Part shown: in pieces, positions 23,846-31,086 of the stretch
Numbering within the stretch: the first letter of the stretch is position 1
Layout: the number at the start of each line of letters is the position of its first letter
Origin: a virus
DNA: 39,706 nt
Reading direction: 5' to 3' (one strand)
Virus record (IMG/VR): IMGVR_UViG_3300045902_000325
Coordinates: 1-39,706 of that record
Program-made: the position numbers and the translations under genes
The notes under the pieces: generated by a model
The model's database searches: none
Told to the model about the DNA's origin: nothing
Seen by the model: only the letters and a program-made list of their open reading frames with translations

Positions 23846-24222
23846 ATTATATAACACACCAAGTATTTGGCTCTGTATTCCCTGTTTGTGCTTTACTAAT
23901 GCGTTCCCTTGTTTTCTTCAAAGGAATATGTTCATTATCCTCACCGTTCCTGTGATTATAGAGATCTTTTAAGTTTATTAGTTCAAAAGTAACTACTCTA
24001 TTTTCATGGTCAGAAACTTCTTTACGATTAGGGTATTCTGCTATTACCTATTTAGTAAAGTTTTTTCTTCCATATTTTTTAATAGCACTTTTTATCGCAT
24101 TTCCAGAACCCGTGTACCCATCCTCTAACTTATTGGTTGAGTGAATGCCATAGTAGTACTTACCGTTTACAAGTTTAGTTATCTTGTAGAAGTAATTATG
24201 AGTTTTTTCTTTTTTAATCATA
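23846..24222 (-). pseudogene. GIY-YIG homing endonuclease interrupted by an amber codon
   Basis: From ATG overlapping the end of the 147-residue gene the frame reads MIKKEKTHNYFYKITKLVNG then KYYYGIHSTNKLEDGYTGSG, the GIY-YIG catalytic start (Y, Y-G-I-H, and the later Arg/Lys helix AIKSAIKKYGRKNF). One TAG interrupts at codon 58 (FTK-stop-VIAEYPNRKE), after which the frame continues for about 66 codons with the family's EVSDHENRVV and RERISKAQTG. The C terminus stops early after GNTEPNTWCV. Probably a decaying mobile endonuclease of the SegE/Hef-like kind. Confidence 0.65.
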
Positions 24223-24657
24223 CATCCCCCTGCTCTTTATGAGTTTGTGGAATAACTCGTCTATCCTGTTCTTGTTTCTTGCTCGACCTTCATTGCTCTT
24301 TCTCGTTATCTTCTCATTGACCAATATCCTGTCGAAATTAGGCGAGTCGCTGGTTATTTCTGCAAGTCTTGCTCTATCTCCTTCGCCTATGTTGATATTG
24401 TTCTTAATGAGTTCGTCTATATTTTCTACAATAGCCTCTTCGTTGAAAGTTCTTCTCTCGCTCAAATACTCATACTCTCCTTCTGAAACACACTCAAGGA
24501 ACAGATCTGATAATTTGTTTTTTATCTCCTTTACTATCTTAATCTGCTGTTCCATCTCCTCTATCTTTTCGTCTTTGCTGAAAAAGTAATACTTGATCTC
24601 TTCTACGATCAATCTGTCAATTAAGGCTGATAGCGTATCTATGTTAGTTACTCTCAA
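24214..24657 (-). CDS. Hypothetical coiled-coil protein, 147 residues
   Basis: TTG start with GGAG upstream. Residues about 20-60 are a charged coiled coil (EEMEQQIKIVKEIKNKLSDL). The middle has NIGEGDRARLAEITSDSPNF and the C terminus RKSNEGRARNKNRIDELFHK. The pattern suggests a phage structural or accessory protein but no family is named. The GIY-YIG frame begins inside its last codons. Confidence 0.55.
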   Translation of the reverse strand: MRVTNIDTLSALIDRLIVEEIKYYFFSKDEKIEEMEQQIKIVKEIKNKLSDLFLECVSEGEYEYLSERRTFNEEAIVENIDELIKNNINIGEGDRARLAEITSDSPNFDRILVNEKITRKSNEGRARNKNRIDELFHKLIKSRGMYD

Positions 24658-24699
24658 TTTAGATCTCCTTATTTTTTGCTTTTTTCAGTCCGATTTCTG

Positions 24700-25280
24700 C
24701 AAGTTACAGTTGTGATTTGAGAATCTCTATTCGAGAATCAGTTCTCTTAATGCAGTTTATCACCGCATCTTCTTTATTGGTATGCAAATTTTTTCTTTAA
24801 AGTCTTTGGAACCTATCAACATGTTGTAAATTGTACTAAAATCCTTGCACAGGTATTGCACAATTGGCACCCGCAGACGATGATGGACACTGTAATGTGA
24901 AATCCCGCAAGCTGGGCTTCAGTATCGCTGGAACGCAGTCGTTCCGACGATCCGCTCTTGATCGTCTCTGGTATTCCCTTTAAAGGTGTCAGGGCTTACT
25001 AAATATCCTCTTTCAGAGTACTTTTGGGCGACGACCATTAATACTATATATAATGTCCCGCTTTAGGGCGACGGAAGCCCCTCAACCTCCTTGTAGGAGG
25101 TCTGTTTAAGAGGAATTTTCCAACCATCCTATGTTGGAGGGATGGGAGCGAAATTTCATCCGTCTCGACACTGGCTATGATACCACTAAGTAGGAATTCT
25201 ACCATCTTCCATTCTTCTGTCTGGACGTTAGCACGTCCAGAGACAAATTGATAAATTTCATCTTATATAGGTATTTATAT
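24700..25280 (-). ncRNA. Candidate structured non-coding RNA region
   Basis: No coding frame fits in this 600-base gap, yet it carries many strong hairpins: GGAACG/CGTTCC (about 24929), GACGATC/GATCGTC (about 24946), ACCTCC/AGGAGGT (about 25085), TCCAAC/GTTGGA (about 25119) and a 9-bp TCTGGACGT/ACGTCCAGA (about 25217). GGGCGACG occurs twice. G+C is higher than in the phage genes around it. It lies downstream of the heptad-repeat gene on the same strand. I could not match it to group I or II introns, RNase P, tmRNA or HEARO/omega RNA. Strand is assumed. Confidence 0.45.
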
Positions 25281-25281
25281 A

Positions 25282-25299
25282 CCCCGCTACCCAGCGGGG
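25282..25299 (-). terminator. Hairpin after the heptad-repeat gene
   Basis: CCCCGCT (25282-25288) and AGCGGGG (25293-25299) form a 7-bp stem, loop of four, 13 bases after the stop of the repeat gene. AT-rich sequence follows on the minus strand. May also be the first stem of the structured region beyond. Confidence 0.5.
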
Positions 25300-25311
25300 G
25301 GTGGTGAAAAA

Positions 25312-26097
25312 TTAAAGGCCAGTCACATCACCGGATAGGCAGGTCACGTCACCGGAGATGTTGGTCACGTTCCCTCGAATGTAGGATACGTCGCCACAGA
25401 TGTTGGTCACGTCACCGGAGATGTTGGTCACGTTCCCTCGAATGTAGGATACGTCGCCACAGATGTTGGTCACGCCACCGGAGATGTTGGTCACGTTCCC
25501 TCGAATGTAGGATACGTCGCCACAGATGTTGGTCACGCCACCGGAGATGTTGGTTACGTCTCCGAATAGGCCGGAGGCATCTCCGTAAATGCCTGATACG
25601 TCACCGGAGATGTTGGTCACGTCGCCGATAAGGCAGGACACGTTTCCGCGAATGTTGGTCACGTCGCCGATAAGGCAGGTAACTGCACCTCGAATGTCGG
25701 TAACGTCGCCGTGAATGTTGGTCACGTCACCATAAATCCCTGATACGTATCCGATAAGGCCGGTCACGTCTCCGTGAATGTTGGTCACGTCTCCGTGAAT
25801 GTTGGTCACGTCGCCGGTAATAAAGCTAACGTCGCCTAGAAGGCCGTCAACGCTCCCGAAAATGCCGGTAACGTCTCTGTAAATTTGGGACACGTTTCCG
25901 CTTATACCTGTCACGTCTCCGCGAATACAGGATACGTTTCCCCGAATGCCGGTCACTTCGCCACAGATGTTGGTCACGCCACCTGAGATGTTGGTTACGT
26001 CTCCGAATAGGCCGGAGGCATCTCCGTAAATACCAGCGGCATTTCCCCAAATGCCGGACAGATCGCCGACTAAGTTTGAAGATTGATATAGTTCCAT
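25312..26097 (-). CDS. Protein of 36 perfect heptapeptide repeats (GDVTNIx-type beta-solenoid candidate)
   Basis: 261 residues: a nine-residue head, then exactly 36 uninterrupted seven-residue repeats of the form xGDVTxI (x = Y, S, H, R, C, I, F; Gly in nearly every second place, Val at 4 and Ile/Leu at 7). Three-repeat blocks (SGGVTNI CGDVSYI RGNVTNI) recur three times near the C terminus, and heptads 3-6 and 24-27 are near copies. No signal peptide. The period of seven differs from pentapeptide and hexapeptide solenoids, but the regular Gly and aliphatic spacing predicts a beta-helix with one face of Val and one of Ile/Leu. It has its own promoter and higher G+C. Function unknown. Confidence 0.75.
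   Translation of the reverse strand: MELYQSSNLVGDLSGIWGNAAGIYGDASGLFGDVTNISGGVTNICGEVTGIRGNVSCIRGDVTGISGNVSQIYRDVTGIFGSVDGLLGDVSFITGDVTNIHGDVTNIHGDVTGLIGYVSGIYGDVTNIHGDVTDIRGAVTCLIGDVTNIRGNVSCLIGDVTNISGDVSGIYGDASGLFGDVTNISGGVTNICGDVSYIRGNVTNISGGVTNICGDVSYIRGNVTNISGDVTNICGDVSYIRGNVTNISGDVTCLSGDVTGL
25318..26070 (-). repeat. 21-bp tandem repeat tract inside the heptad gene
   Basis: The heptads are encoded by 21-bp units such as GTCACGTC...ATGTTG on the plus strand. A 63-bp unit (three heptads) is present about three times in 25350-25550 with few changes. Such a tract can expand or shrink by recombination, which would change the length of the protein in whole turns. Confidence 0.75.
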
Positions 26098-26157
26098 TTT
26101 ATTAGGTATTTATTTACATCGATCCCAAGCGAGCGGTTGATGAACACAATTATGGTA

Positions 26158-26185
26158 TAAAGATACAACTCCACTTAAAAGTCAA
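26158..26185 (-). promoter_or_regulatory. Bacteroidota-type promoter of the heptad-repeat gene
   Basis: On the minus strand TTGAC is followed after about 17-20 bases by TATCTTTA, one base from the TAnnTTTG -7 consensus. The gene starts about 60 bases on, with an A-rich leader and no Shine-Dalgarno. Confidence 0.55.
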
Positions 26186-26227
26186 GGAATATTTTATTTA
26201 TTGACAATTTATTAACAACAAAACATA

Positions 26228-26331
26228 TCTATTTCCGATAATTCTTTTTTGAGTGTGTCAAAGTCGTTTTTTACGCCTAAGTAAAATGATATGAGTTTTG
26301 AATTAATGTCATTTATAATTGCTCTTTTAGG
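26228..26331 (-). repeat. 104-bp exact copy of an internal dam-methylase segment
   Basis: Bases 26228-26331 are identical to 27698-27801, which encode the PKRAIINDINSKLISFYLG stretch of the methylase. The copy is out of context: it abuts the broken end of the restriction gene and no start or methylase sequence surrounds it. It is the scar of a recombination or template-switch event inside this restriction-modification locus. Confidence 0.9.
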
Positions 26332-27026
26332 TATCAGCCATATTACCCTGTGCCGTTAACATTGGATTTCCAAAGTCGTCAAATTTTAAATTGGCTTTAA
26401 TTTCTCCACCGTCCAACATTGTCATTGCTCGCCAAGTATTCCACTCCAATATAAGAGGCGTATCGTAAAGTGAATTATCAAGTATTTGGTCAAACGTTCT
26501 GGAAATATCTTCAAACAGCCGGTAGTCTTTGATTGCTGCAACTTGTTCTGTTTATTTGCTCTTTTCGATTTTCTATTTGGTCTGCAAATAAGTTTTTTAG
26601 TTCTTGTAAGGTTGCAGTTGCAGAAAATTCAAGTTGCGGAAACTCTGCTGAATTTGCTGTTGGTTTGTGAAATGGAGAAGGAACTTGAAATTTGAGTAAC
26701 TGTCTTAAAAATATTTCGTCTTTTCTTCTTGAGTTTACAAGCTCTTCACCTGCTGGTGTAAGTTGAATTGTTGGGGAAAGAATTACAAAACCAAGTGCTT
26801 TTGGTGCTCTGTTTATTCTGTCTCTTGCACTAAATGCAGGGTCATTTGCACCTTCGCCATTGAAAAAGTTTTCTTCTCTCAATAGCTCCATAAAAGCCCT
26901 TTGAGTTTCGTTATTCCATCTTTGTCCTGCGAAATGGGCGTGCAAAAGCCCAATTTCAGGAATCATCTTTGCAGGTGTCCGTGGGGAAGTGGTTACAAAA
27001 ATTACTTTACTGTCAATTCTAGCCAT
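26332..27026 (-). pseudogene. AlwI-family restriction endonuclease, frameshifted and truncated
   Basis: The start MARIDSKVIFVTTSPRTPAK, PEIGLLHAHFAGQRWNNETQ and DPAFSARDRINRAPKALGFV match the AlwI (GGATC) type II enzyme family as I recall it. After NRKEQIN near 26550 the frame shifts; in the next frame the protein continues (EQVAAIKDYRLFEDIS; LILEWNTWRAMTMLDGG; GNPMLTAQGNMAD). It then stops at the junction with the 104-bp methylase copy, just where the catalytic PD-(D/E)xK core would begin. So the nuclease is lost. The start overlaps the methylase stop. Confidence 0.65.
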
Positions 27027-27933
27027 ATGAAACAGATTCTTCTTCTAGTATTAATTTTGGTTCTCTTTTTAATGCCTCGTTGCCATAGTTAGAAATGAGA
27101 ATGTGGCTCGCTTCGGACTTAAATCGGTTTCTAATATTTACCGCATAGGATTTGCCATATTCATCTACAATGTAGTCGCCATATAATTTTTCTGTTAGAG
27201 GTGTTCTACCAATAACCATAAGTGCTTTGCACTTTAGTTTTTTATATTGGTTAGCTAATTCAATATGATTTTTTTCATTGAATCCGTCTTTGTGTTCAGC
27301 ATTGCCATAATCAGAAAAAACGCAATCATATGGTGGGTCTAAAAACATAAAGTCGTCTTTAGTTGCCATTTGGAAAATCTCGGAATAGTCAAGATTATAA
27401 ATCTCTGTATTAGCAAGTAATTTGCTGTGAGAATTTGTTACCAATGAAGTATTTAGGTTTGCATATCGTCCATAAGGCACATTAAATTCTCCTTTTGCAT
27501 TGTAGCGTATCATTCCCGAATATGCAGTCTTATTTATGAAGAAATAAAGCAAAGCATCAGAGTATTTTTTTTCTGTCAGTTCATTGAACATATCTCTGAT
27601 TTGATAATAGAGGAGTTCGTTTTCATCTTCAACTCGCTTGTCAGGTGTTTTACTTTTTAATTCTTCAAAGTTTCTGCGGTTAATGGCGTAAACCCGCTCT
27701 ATTTCCGATAATTCTTTTTTGAGTGTGTCAAAGTCGTTTTTTACGCCTAAGTAAAATGATATGAGTTTTGAATTAATGTCATTTATAATTGCTCTTTTAG
27801 GCTCTAAATGAAAGAACAACGCACCACCACCAAAAAACGGTTCAATATATCGTCCGCTATATTCGGGAATGTGTTTAATCAAATGAGGTATTTCCTTTGA
27901 TTTTCCTCCTCTGTATTTTACAAGTGGTTTCAT
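27019..27933 (-). CDS. dam: Dam-type DNA adenine-N6 methyltransferase (D12 class)
   Basis: 304 residues, normal length and apparently intact. KYRGGKSKEIPHLIKH at the N terminus, the SAM motif IEPFFGGGALFF, INDIN after AII, and the catalytic DPPY in MFLDPPYDCVFSDYG. It would methylate adenine, and by location protect the AlwI-like site GGATC or part of it. Its nuclease partner is broken, so it is now an orphan. The ATG overlaps the stop of an upstream methylase fragment. TAG stop overlaps the nuclease start. Confidence 0.85.
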   Translation of the reverse strand: MKPLVKYRGGKSKEIPHLIKHIPEYSGRYIEPFFGGGALFFHLEPKRAIINDINSKLISFYLGVKNDFDTLKKELSEIERVYAINRRNFEELKSKTPDKRVEDENELLYYQIRDMFNELTEKKYSDALLYFFINKTAYSGMIRYNAKGEFNVPYGRYANLNTSLVTNSHSKLLANTEIYNLDYSEIFQMATKDDFMFLDPPYDCVFSDYGNAEHKDGFNEKNHIELANQYKKLKCKALMVIGRTPLTEKLYGDYIVDEYGKSYAVNIRNRFKSEASHILISNYGNEALKREPKLILEEESVSYG

Positions 27934-28090
27934 ACTTTGGCTGATTTACGTTTATATTGAACAATGCTTTCTGCAACCACATTTAAAATTTGTGTTGCTT
28001 CTTCCTCTTCGGCAATAATGTCGTAAACTTTGTCTGCCGACCACAAACGTATTAACTCTTTCGAGTAATACAACGTGCCAAAATTAACTA
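27930..28090 (-). pseudogene. C-terminal fragment of a second restriction-modification gene
   Basis: An open minus frame gives GTLYYSKELIRLWSADKVYD and IIAEEEEATQILNVVAESIV to a TGA overlapping the dam ATG. It looks like the tail of a coding gene cotranscribed with dam. AlwI-type systems recognise asymmetric sites and often need two methylases, so a second methylase is a plausible source. No start remains. Confidence 0.45.
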
Positions 28091-28143
28091 TCAGATTCTA
28101 TCCTTTCTGTTAATTACCGTTATGGTACTGTAAAAAATGCGCT

Positions 28144-28245
28144 TCATTTCTTCTCAAGAAACAATGTTCTTTCCTCATTTTTGTCAAACATCATTCCTCT
28201 GGTTCCGCAACAAACGTCTAATACTTTTTTTCTTCCATAATCCGA
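28144..28245 (-). pseudogene. Fragment of a SAM-dependent methyltransferase cut by the IS derivative
   Basis: A minus frame reads DYGRKKVLDVCCGTRGMMFD then KNEERTLFLEKK-stop. VLDVCCGxRxxxFDK is the motif I of a widespread bacterial and phage methyltransferase type. The frame runs straight into the right end of the element at 28246, so the element inserted in or just before its N-terminal part. The rest is missing or frameshifted. Confidence 0.55.
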
Positions 28246-28522
28246 GTGAACTACCCATTTGCTAAAGACAAATGGGCTTCGGGTTTCACAGACTTGCGCT
28301 TCTTTACAAAAGTCTTATTTAAGTCTCCACCCGTGTAATCGCCAGTTCCTGACGATATTATTTTTAATCCTTCTTTGAAAATATTCTTTGCGGCATTAAG
28401 GTCACGGTCTAATATGTGACCATTCTTGCAAGTCCTGATACTATTCGTGAGTATATCCTCAATCAGGGTTAGTCGCTTACATCCCACAGGCTAAAGACCT
28501 GTGGGTTTTACGCTCCGTCATA
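28246..28522 (-). mobile_element. Deletion derivative of an IS200/IS605-type tnpB element (copy C)
   Basis: Both ends are present: right-end hairpin GTGAACTACCCATTTG... and left-end hairpin with CCCACAGG/CCTGTGGG and TTTTACGCTCC. Between them an ORF runs across the joint: MGCKRLTLIEDILTNSIRTC then KNGHILDRDLNAAKNIFKEG and KKRKSVKPEA. Nearly the same as copy A, including the AATAGTATCAGG joint. The flank ATTTTATATGAC at the left side equals that at the 73-118 end. Confidence 0.8.
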
Positions 28523-28538
28523 TAAAATTTTAAGTTGC

Positions 28539-29018
28539 TCATGAGCTTAATTCTGAAATTTTTAAGTTATAGCAATCCACAGAAACCCTCCAATTGTTGC
28601 TTGTGTCTATGTCCCCCTTTTTTTTAAGTTCAGCCTTTTTTATAAAATCATATTTACTAATAGTTCCAAGATATTCCATAACACGTTCTCTATTATTATA
28701 GGAATAAAAGGCATATTCATCTACATTATATTCAATCTGCCTTGCTTCCACAGACACTTCATAAAAGTCTTTGCAAAAAACAGTCCTGTCTTTACATTTA
28801 ACGTCTACCCTCTTTCCTCCAATCAAGAAATCAGCGTGTCTGTCTTCGTTTGAAATCCTGACTGCTTCTGGATATCTCCTGCTATGTAAAATCTCTGCAA
28901 TGTTAGGGACAATCAATTTTCCTGCATCTTTTCTTATCGAAAACATATTGCCTTTAAAATCTGACCAATGTTTCGCTAATTCAAAAATAGCATCGTCTAC
29001 TTGTATTCTCTCTATCAT
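28539..29018 (-). CDS. PD-(D/E)XK nuclease-like protein
   Basis: 159 residues. The core ADFLIGGKRVDVKCKDRTVF has the D...DxK arrangement of the PD-(D/E)XK fold (D in ADF, D and K in DVK), followed by EVSVEARQIEY where a catalytic-helix Gln is common. Resembles small phage or restriction-like endonucleases of the Vsr/HJ-resolvase range. Target not known. It begins after the GT gene (4-base overlap region) and ends beside IS copy C. Confidence 0.55.
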   Translation of the reverse strand: MIERIQVDDAIFELAKHWSDFKGNMFSIRKDAGKLIVPNIAEILHSRRYPEAVRISNEDRHADFLIGGKRVDVKCKDRTVFCKDFYEVSVEARQIEYNVDEYAFYSYNNRERVMEYLGTISKYDFIKKAELKKKGDIDTSNNWRVSVDCYNLKISELSS

Positions 29019-29021
29019 AGT

Positions 29022-30098
29022 TTATTCTGTTTCAAAACCATCAAGTTTAGTCAACCAATCGTAAGTGTGAAGCACTAATTTTTCGAGGTTATATTGGCTT
29101 TTAAATGCGGTTCTCATGCTGTTTACGTATCCTTCCTGACAAGCGTCAAAGTCGTCCAATACAAAAGATACAAGCGACTCTAAGTCGCTATAGTCCCAGT
29201 TGCAAGACAAGTAGGTATTTTCACTGTATATGTTAGGTATTGATTGTATATGAGACATGTTCGGTTTTATCAATACCGCACCGAATTGTGCCGCTTCTAT
29301 GTCCCTTGGTGCAATTTCCCCATAACCAAAAGGAGCAATTACTATCTTTGACCTACTCATCATATAGTAGTACTGTTCTATTGGGACTTTAACCCCATTT
29401 TCTACTTTTACTATCTTGATACCGTCTGGAAGGTATTCTAACATCTTTACACACTTTTCTCGGTGTTCGTCGTAGTCTTTGCTTGTTAAGCATCCGAACT
29501 CCCAATTCTCTTTACAAGGATAGGCAAACATTGCAAATACATCAATGTCCTTGTTCAGTTTATTATAGTCGTACCATCTTGGTTGTGTGGTTGACAACCA
29601 GTTACACCCCGTAAGTACAACCTTTGAATAAAGATCTCTGTCTGACTCCATCAAAGAATATCCGAAAGTTTCTTCCGGCTTTTCGTTAGGGTTCAACAAA
29701 GGAACTCCCTCACCCCAATACATCCTTCCCATTTTCCAAGGGGTTAGATAGTCTTCAAAGGTGTTATACAGCGTATTCTTTAGCAACAGTTTTGCCCTAC
29801 TATTCTTTAGCACATCAAAACTTCCTACAAGACTTGCGCTGTCCTGTCCATCAAACAGCACATAATCACCAGATACCTCTGTGTTTAGGTAATGCAATCC
29901 TCTGGATAAACAATTTCCGTAAGTGTATGAGTTTTTCTTATCGTTGTAACTCGCCTGAGCTACCCATGTAAGGTCACATGCTCCTTCTGTTACAAACTTA
30001 ACTCCAATGTCCTCAAACAAGTTTTTGGCCATTAGATACGGCCTGAAAGTGGTTTCGTTTCTATGGCGGTATAAATCTTTTAATTTTACTCTTATCAT
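29022..30098 (-). CDS. GT-B-like glycosyltransferase
   Basis: 358 residues. The second half shows IVIAPFGYGEIAPRDIEAAQFGAVL, the donor-binding loop of GT-B enzymes with E-x3-E-like spacing, and a C-terminal helical region (ACQEGYVNSMRTAFKSQYNL). The first half is less conserved (VWDQSYNDKK-like, then GDYVLFDGQDSASLV). No family named. Start ATG overlaps the end of a small upstream ORF. Confidence 0.55.
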   Translation of the reverse strand: MIRVKLKDLYRHRNETTFRPYLMAKNLFEDIGVKFVTEGACDLTWVAQASYNDKKNSYTYGNCLSRGLHYLNTEVSGDYVLFDGQDSASLVGSFDVLKNSRAKLLLKNTLYNTFEDYLTPWKMGRMYWGEGVPLLNPNEKPEETFGYSLMESDRDLYSKVVLTGCNWLSTTQPRWYDYNKLNKDIDVFAMFAYPCKENWEFGCLTSKDYDEHREKCVKMLEYLPDGIKIVKVENGVKVPIEQYYYMMSRSKIVIAPFGYGEIAPRDIEAAQFGAVLIKPNMSHIQSIPNIYSENTYLSCNWDYSDLESLVSFVLDDFDACQEGYVNSMRTAFKSQYNLEKLVLHTYDWLTKLDGFETE

Positions 30099-30350
30099 TT
30101 AAGGTTTTTTAACTTATTGCCCAAGAACGCGCTACTTTTAGTCTCGTATTCCTGCGCCAAAAAATAAGAATATCCTAATAATCCTACATATGTTGTTTTA
30201 GTAGGTCGTTTTGTTGCACATTTATTTGAGCAATTCCTATTTTCATTTCAAATCCCTTTATCAAGCGAATCTTCCTTTTTTTATTCCCTTAATACCTTAT
30301 CTGTGATCAAAACACCACGTGTCTCACACAATCTATTCCACGACCCATTT
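30099..30350 (-). other. Gap with a probable frameshifted small gene
   Basis: A minus frame from ATG at 30247 reads MKIGIAQINVQQNDLLKQHM then stops. In another frame the sequence goes on YVGLLGYSYFLAQEYETKSS to AFLGNKLKNLK-stop, overlapping the ATG of the next gene (ATGA). Together they make a coherent protein of about 48 residues broken by one frameshift near 30188. The upper half of the gap shows nothing. Confidence 0.35.
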
Positions 30351-31085
30351 TTAGTTTCTTATTTTATCATATAGTTCGTTTTGTCTTACTTGTCTGTCTA
30401 ATTGCTTTATGTGAAATAAGCAATAATCATAAGATGCAGATGTGCCATTTTCCATACATGGTAGAGGCACATTCAAGTTTTCGATAGGTTGGCTACTTAC
30501 CAACACCTCGTGAACCTTATTTACCCACATTATCCCTTTATCCGTCCTGAATAGGCGACACTGATAATCGGGGAAGTTTATCAGTTTAATAATTCCATCT
30601 GATATACTAATGTTGTATTTGGTTAGTATGTTTATTGTGGAAGTATCTGCCTGTTGCACTGCACCGTTACTGATTCTCCAACCCCATTTGTTTATCCACT
30701 CTTGAGTTAAACCTTGGACGAGGTTCACCCTTGGTAGCGCATACCCGTTTACATCTGGGTTCTCCGTTAATATCCAATGAATGTTGTCGAGCAGTGTTTC
30801 CGATACTAACTCGTCAGCATCAATCTGAAAAATCCAGTTGTTCTTAGCATGTTTCAAGAAATTGTTCTTAAAAGTAGCGAAGTCATTATTAAGAGGGTAT
30901 TCTATGTAGGATACTAATCCTTTTCGGAATATCGGGCTGATGACCGATATAACGTTATCAGTGACGTTGCCCTGATCTCCTTGGACTATTATATCATCAC
31001 CTTCTTTTAGTCGAGGTATTAACTGGTTTAGCAACAACTTTAACTCAACACTCTCGTTACACACAGGAATTGCATAAGTTATCAT
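30351..31085 (-). CDS. GT2-family glycosyltransferase (GT-A)
   Basis: Start taken at the internal ATG 31085 (MITYAIPVCNES), which overlaps the upstream stop region (AATGAAATGATAAC); 244 residues. GT-A hallmarks: VCNES strand, DDIIVQGDQGN, the metal motif D89-A90-D91 in WIFQIDADELVSE, and DYQCRLFRTDKGIMW near the C terminus. It is in a run of coupled glycosyltransferase genes (30.3-35.1 kb). Likely transfers a single sugar residue. Confidence 0.8.
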   Translation of the reverse strand: MITYAIPVCNESVELKLLLNQLIPRLKEGDDIIVQGDQGNVTDNVISVISPIFRKGLVSYIEYPLNNDFATFKNNFLKHAKNNWIFQIDADELVSETLLDNIHWILTENPDVNGYALPRVNLVQGLTQEWINKWGWRISNGAVQQADTSTINILTKYNISISDGIIKLINFPDYQCRLFRTDKGIMWVNKVHEVLVSSQPIENLNVPLPCMENGTSASYDYCLFHIKQLDRQVRQNELYDKIRN

Positions 31086-31086
31086 T

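Noticed and set aside
24700-25300. Group I or group II intron, HEARO/omega RNA
   Set aside because: No recognisable domain V, no P3-P7 core that I could place, and no flanking exons or IscB gene. Left as an unnamed structured region.
25847-26050. Arg-rich minus frame inside the heptad gene
   Set aside because: It is the same repeats read one base off; its Arg/Trp richness comes from the repeat DNA.
25318-26090. CRISPR array
   Set aside because: The 21-bp repeats are contiguous, coding and in frame as heptapeptides. There are no spacers.
28246-28487. Functional tnpB gene
   Set aside because: Only the last about 60 residues with one RuvC Asp and half the zinc ribbon are encoded; the first two catalytic residues are absent.
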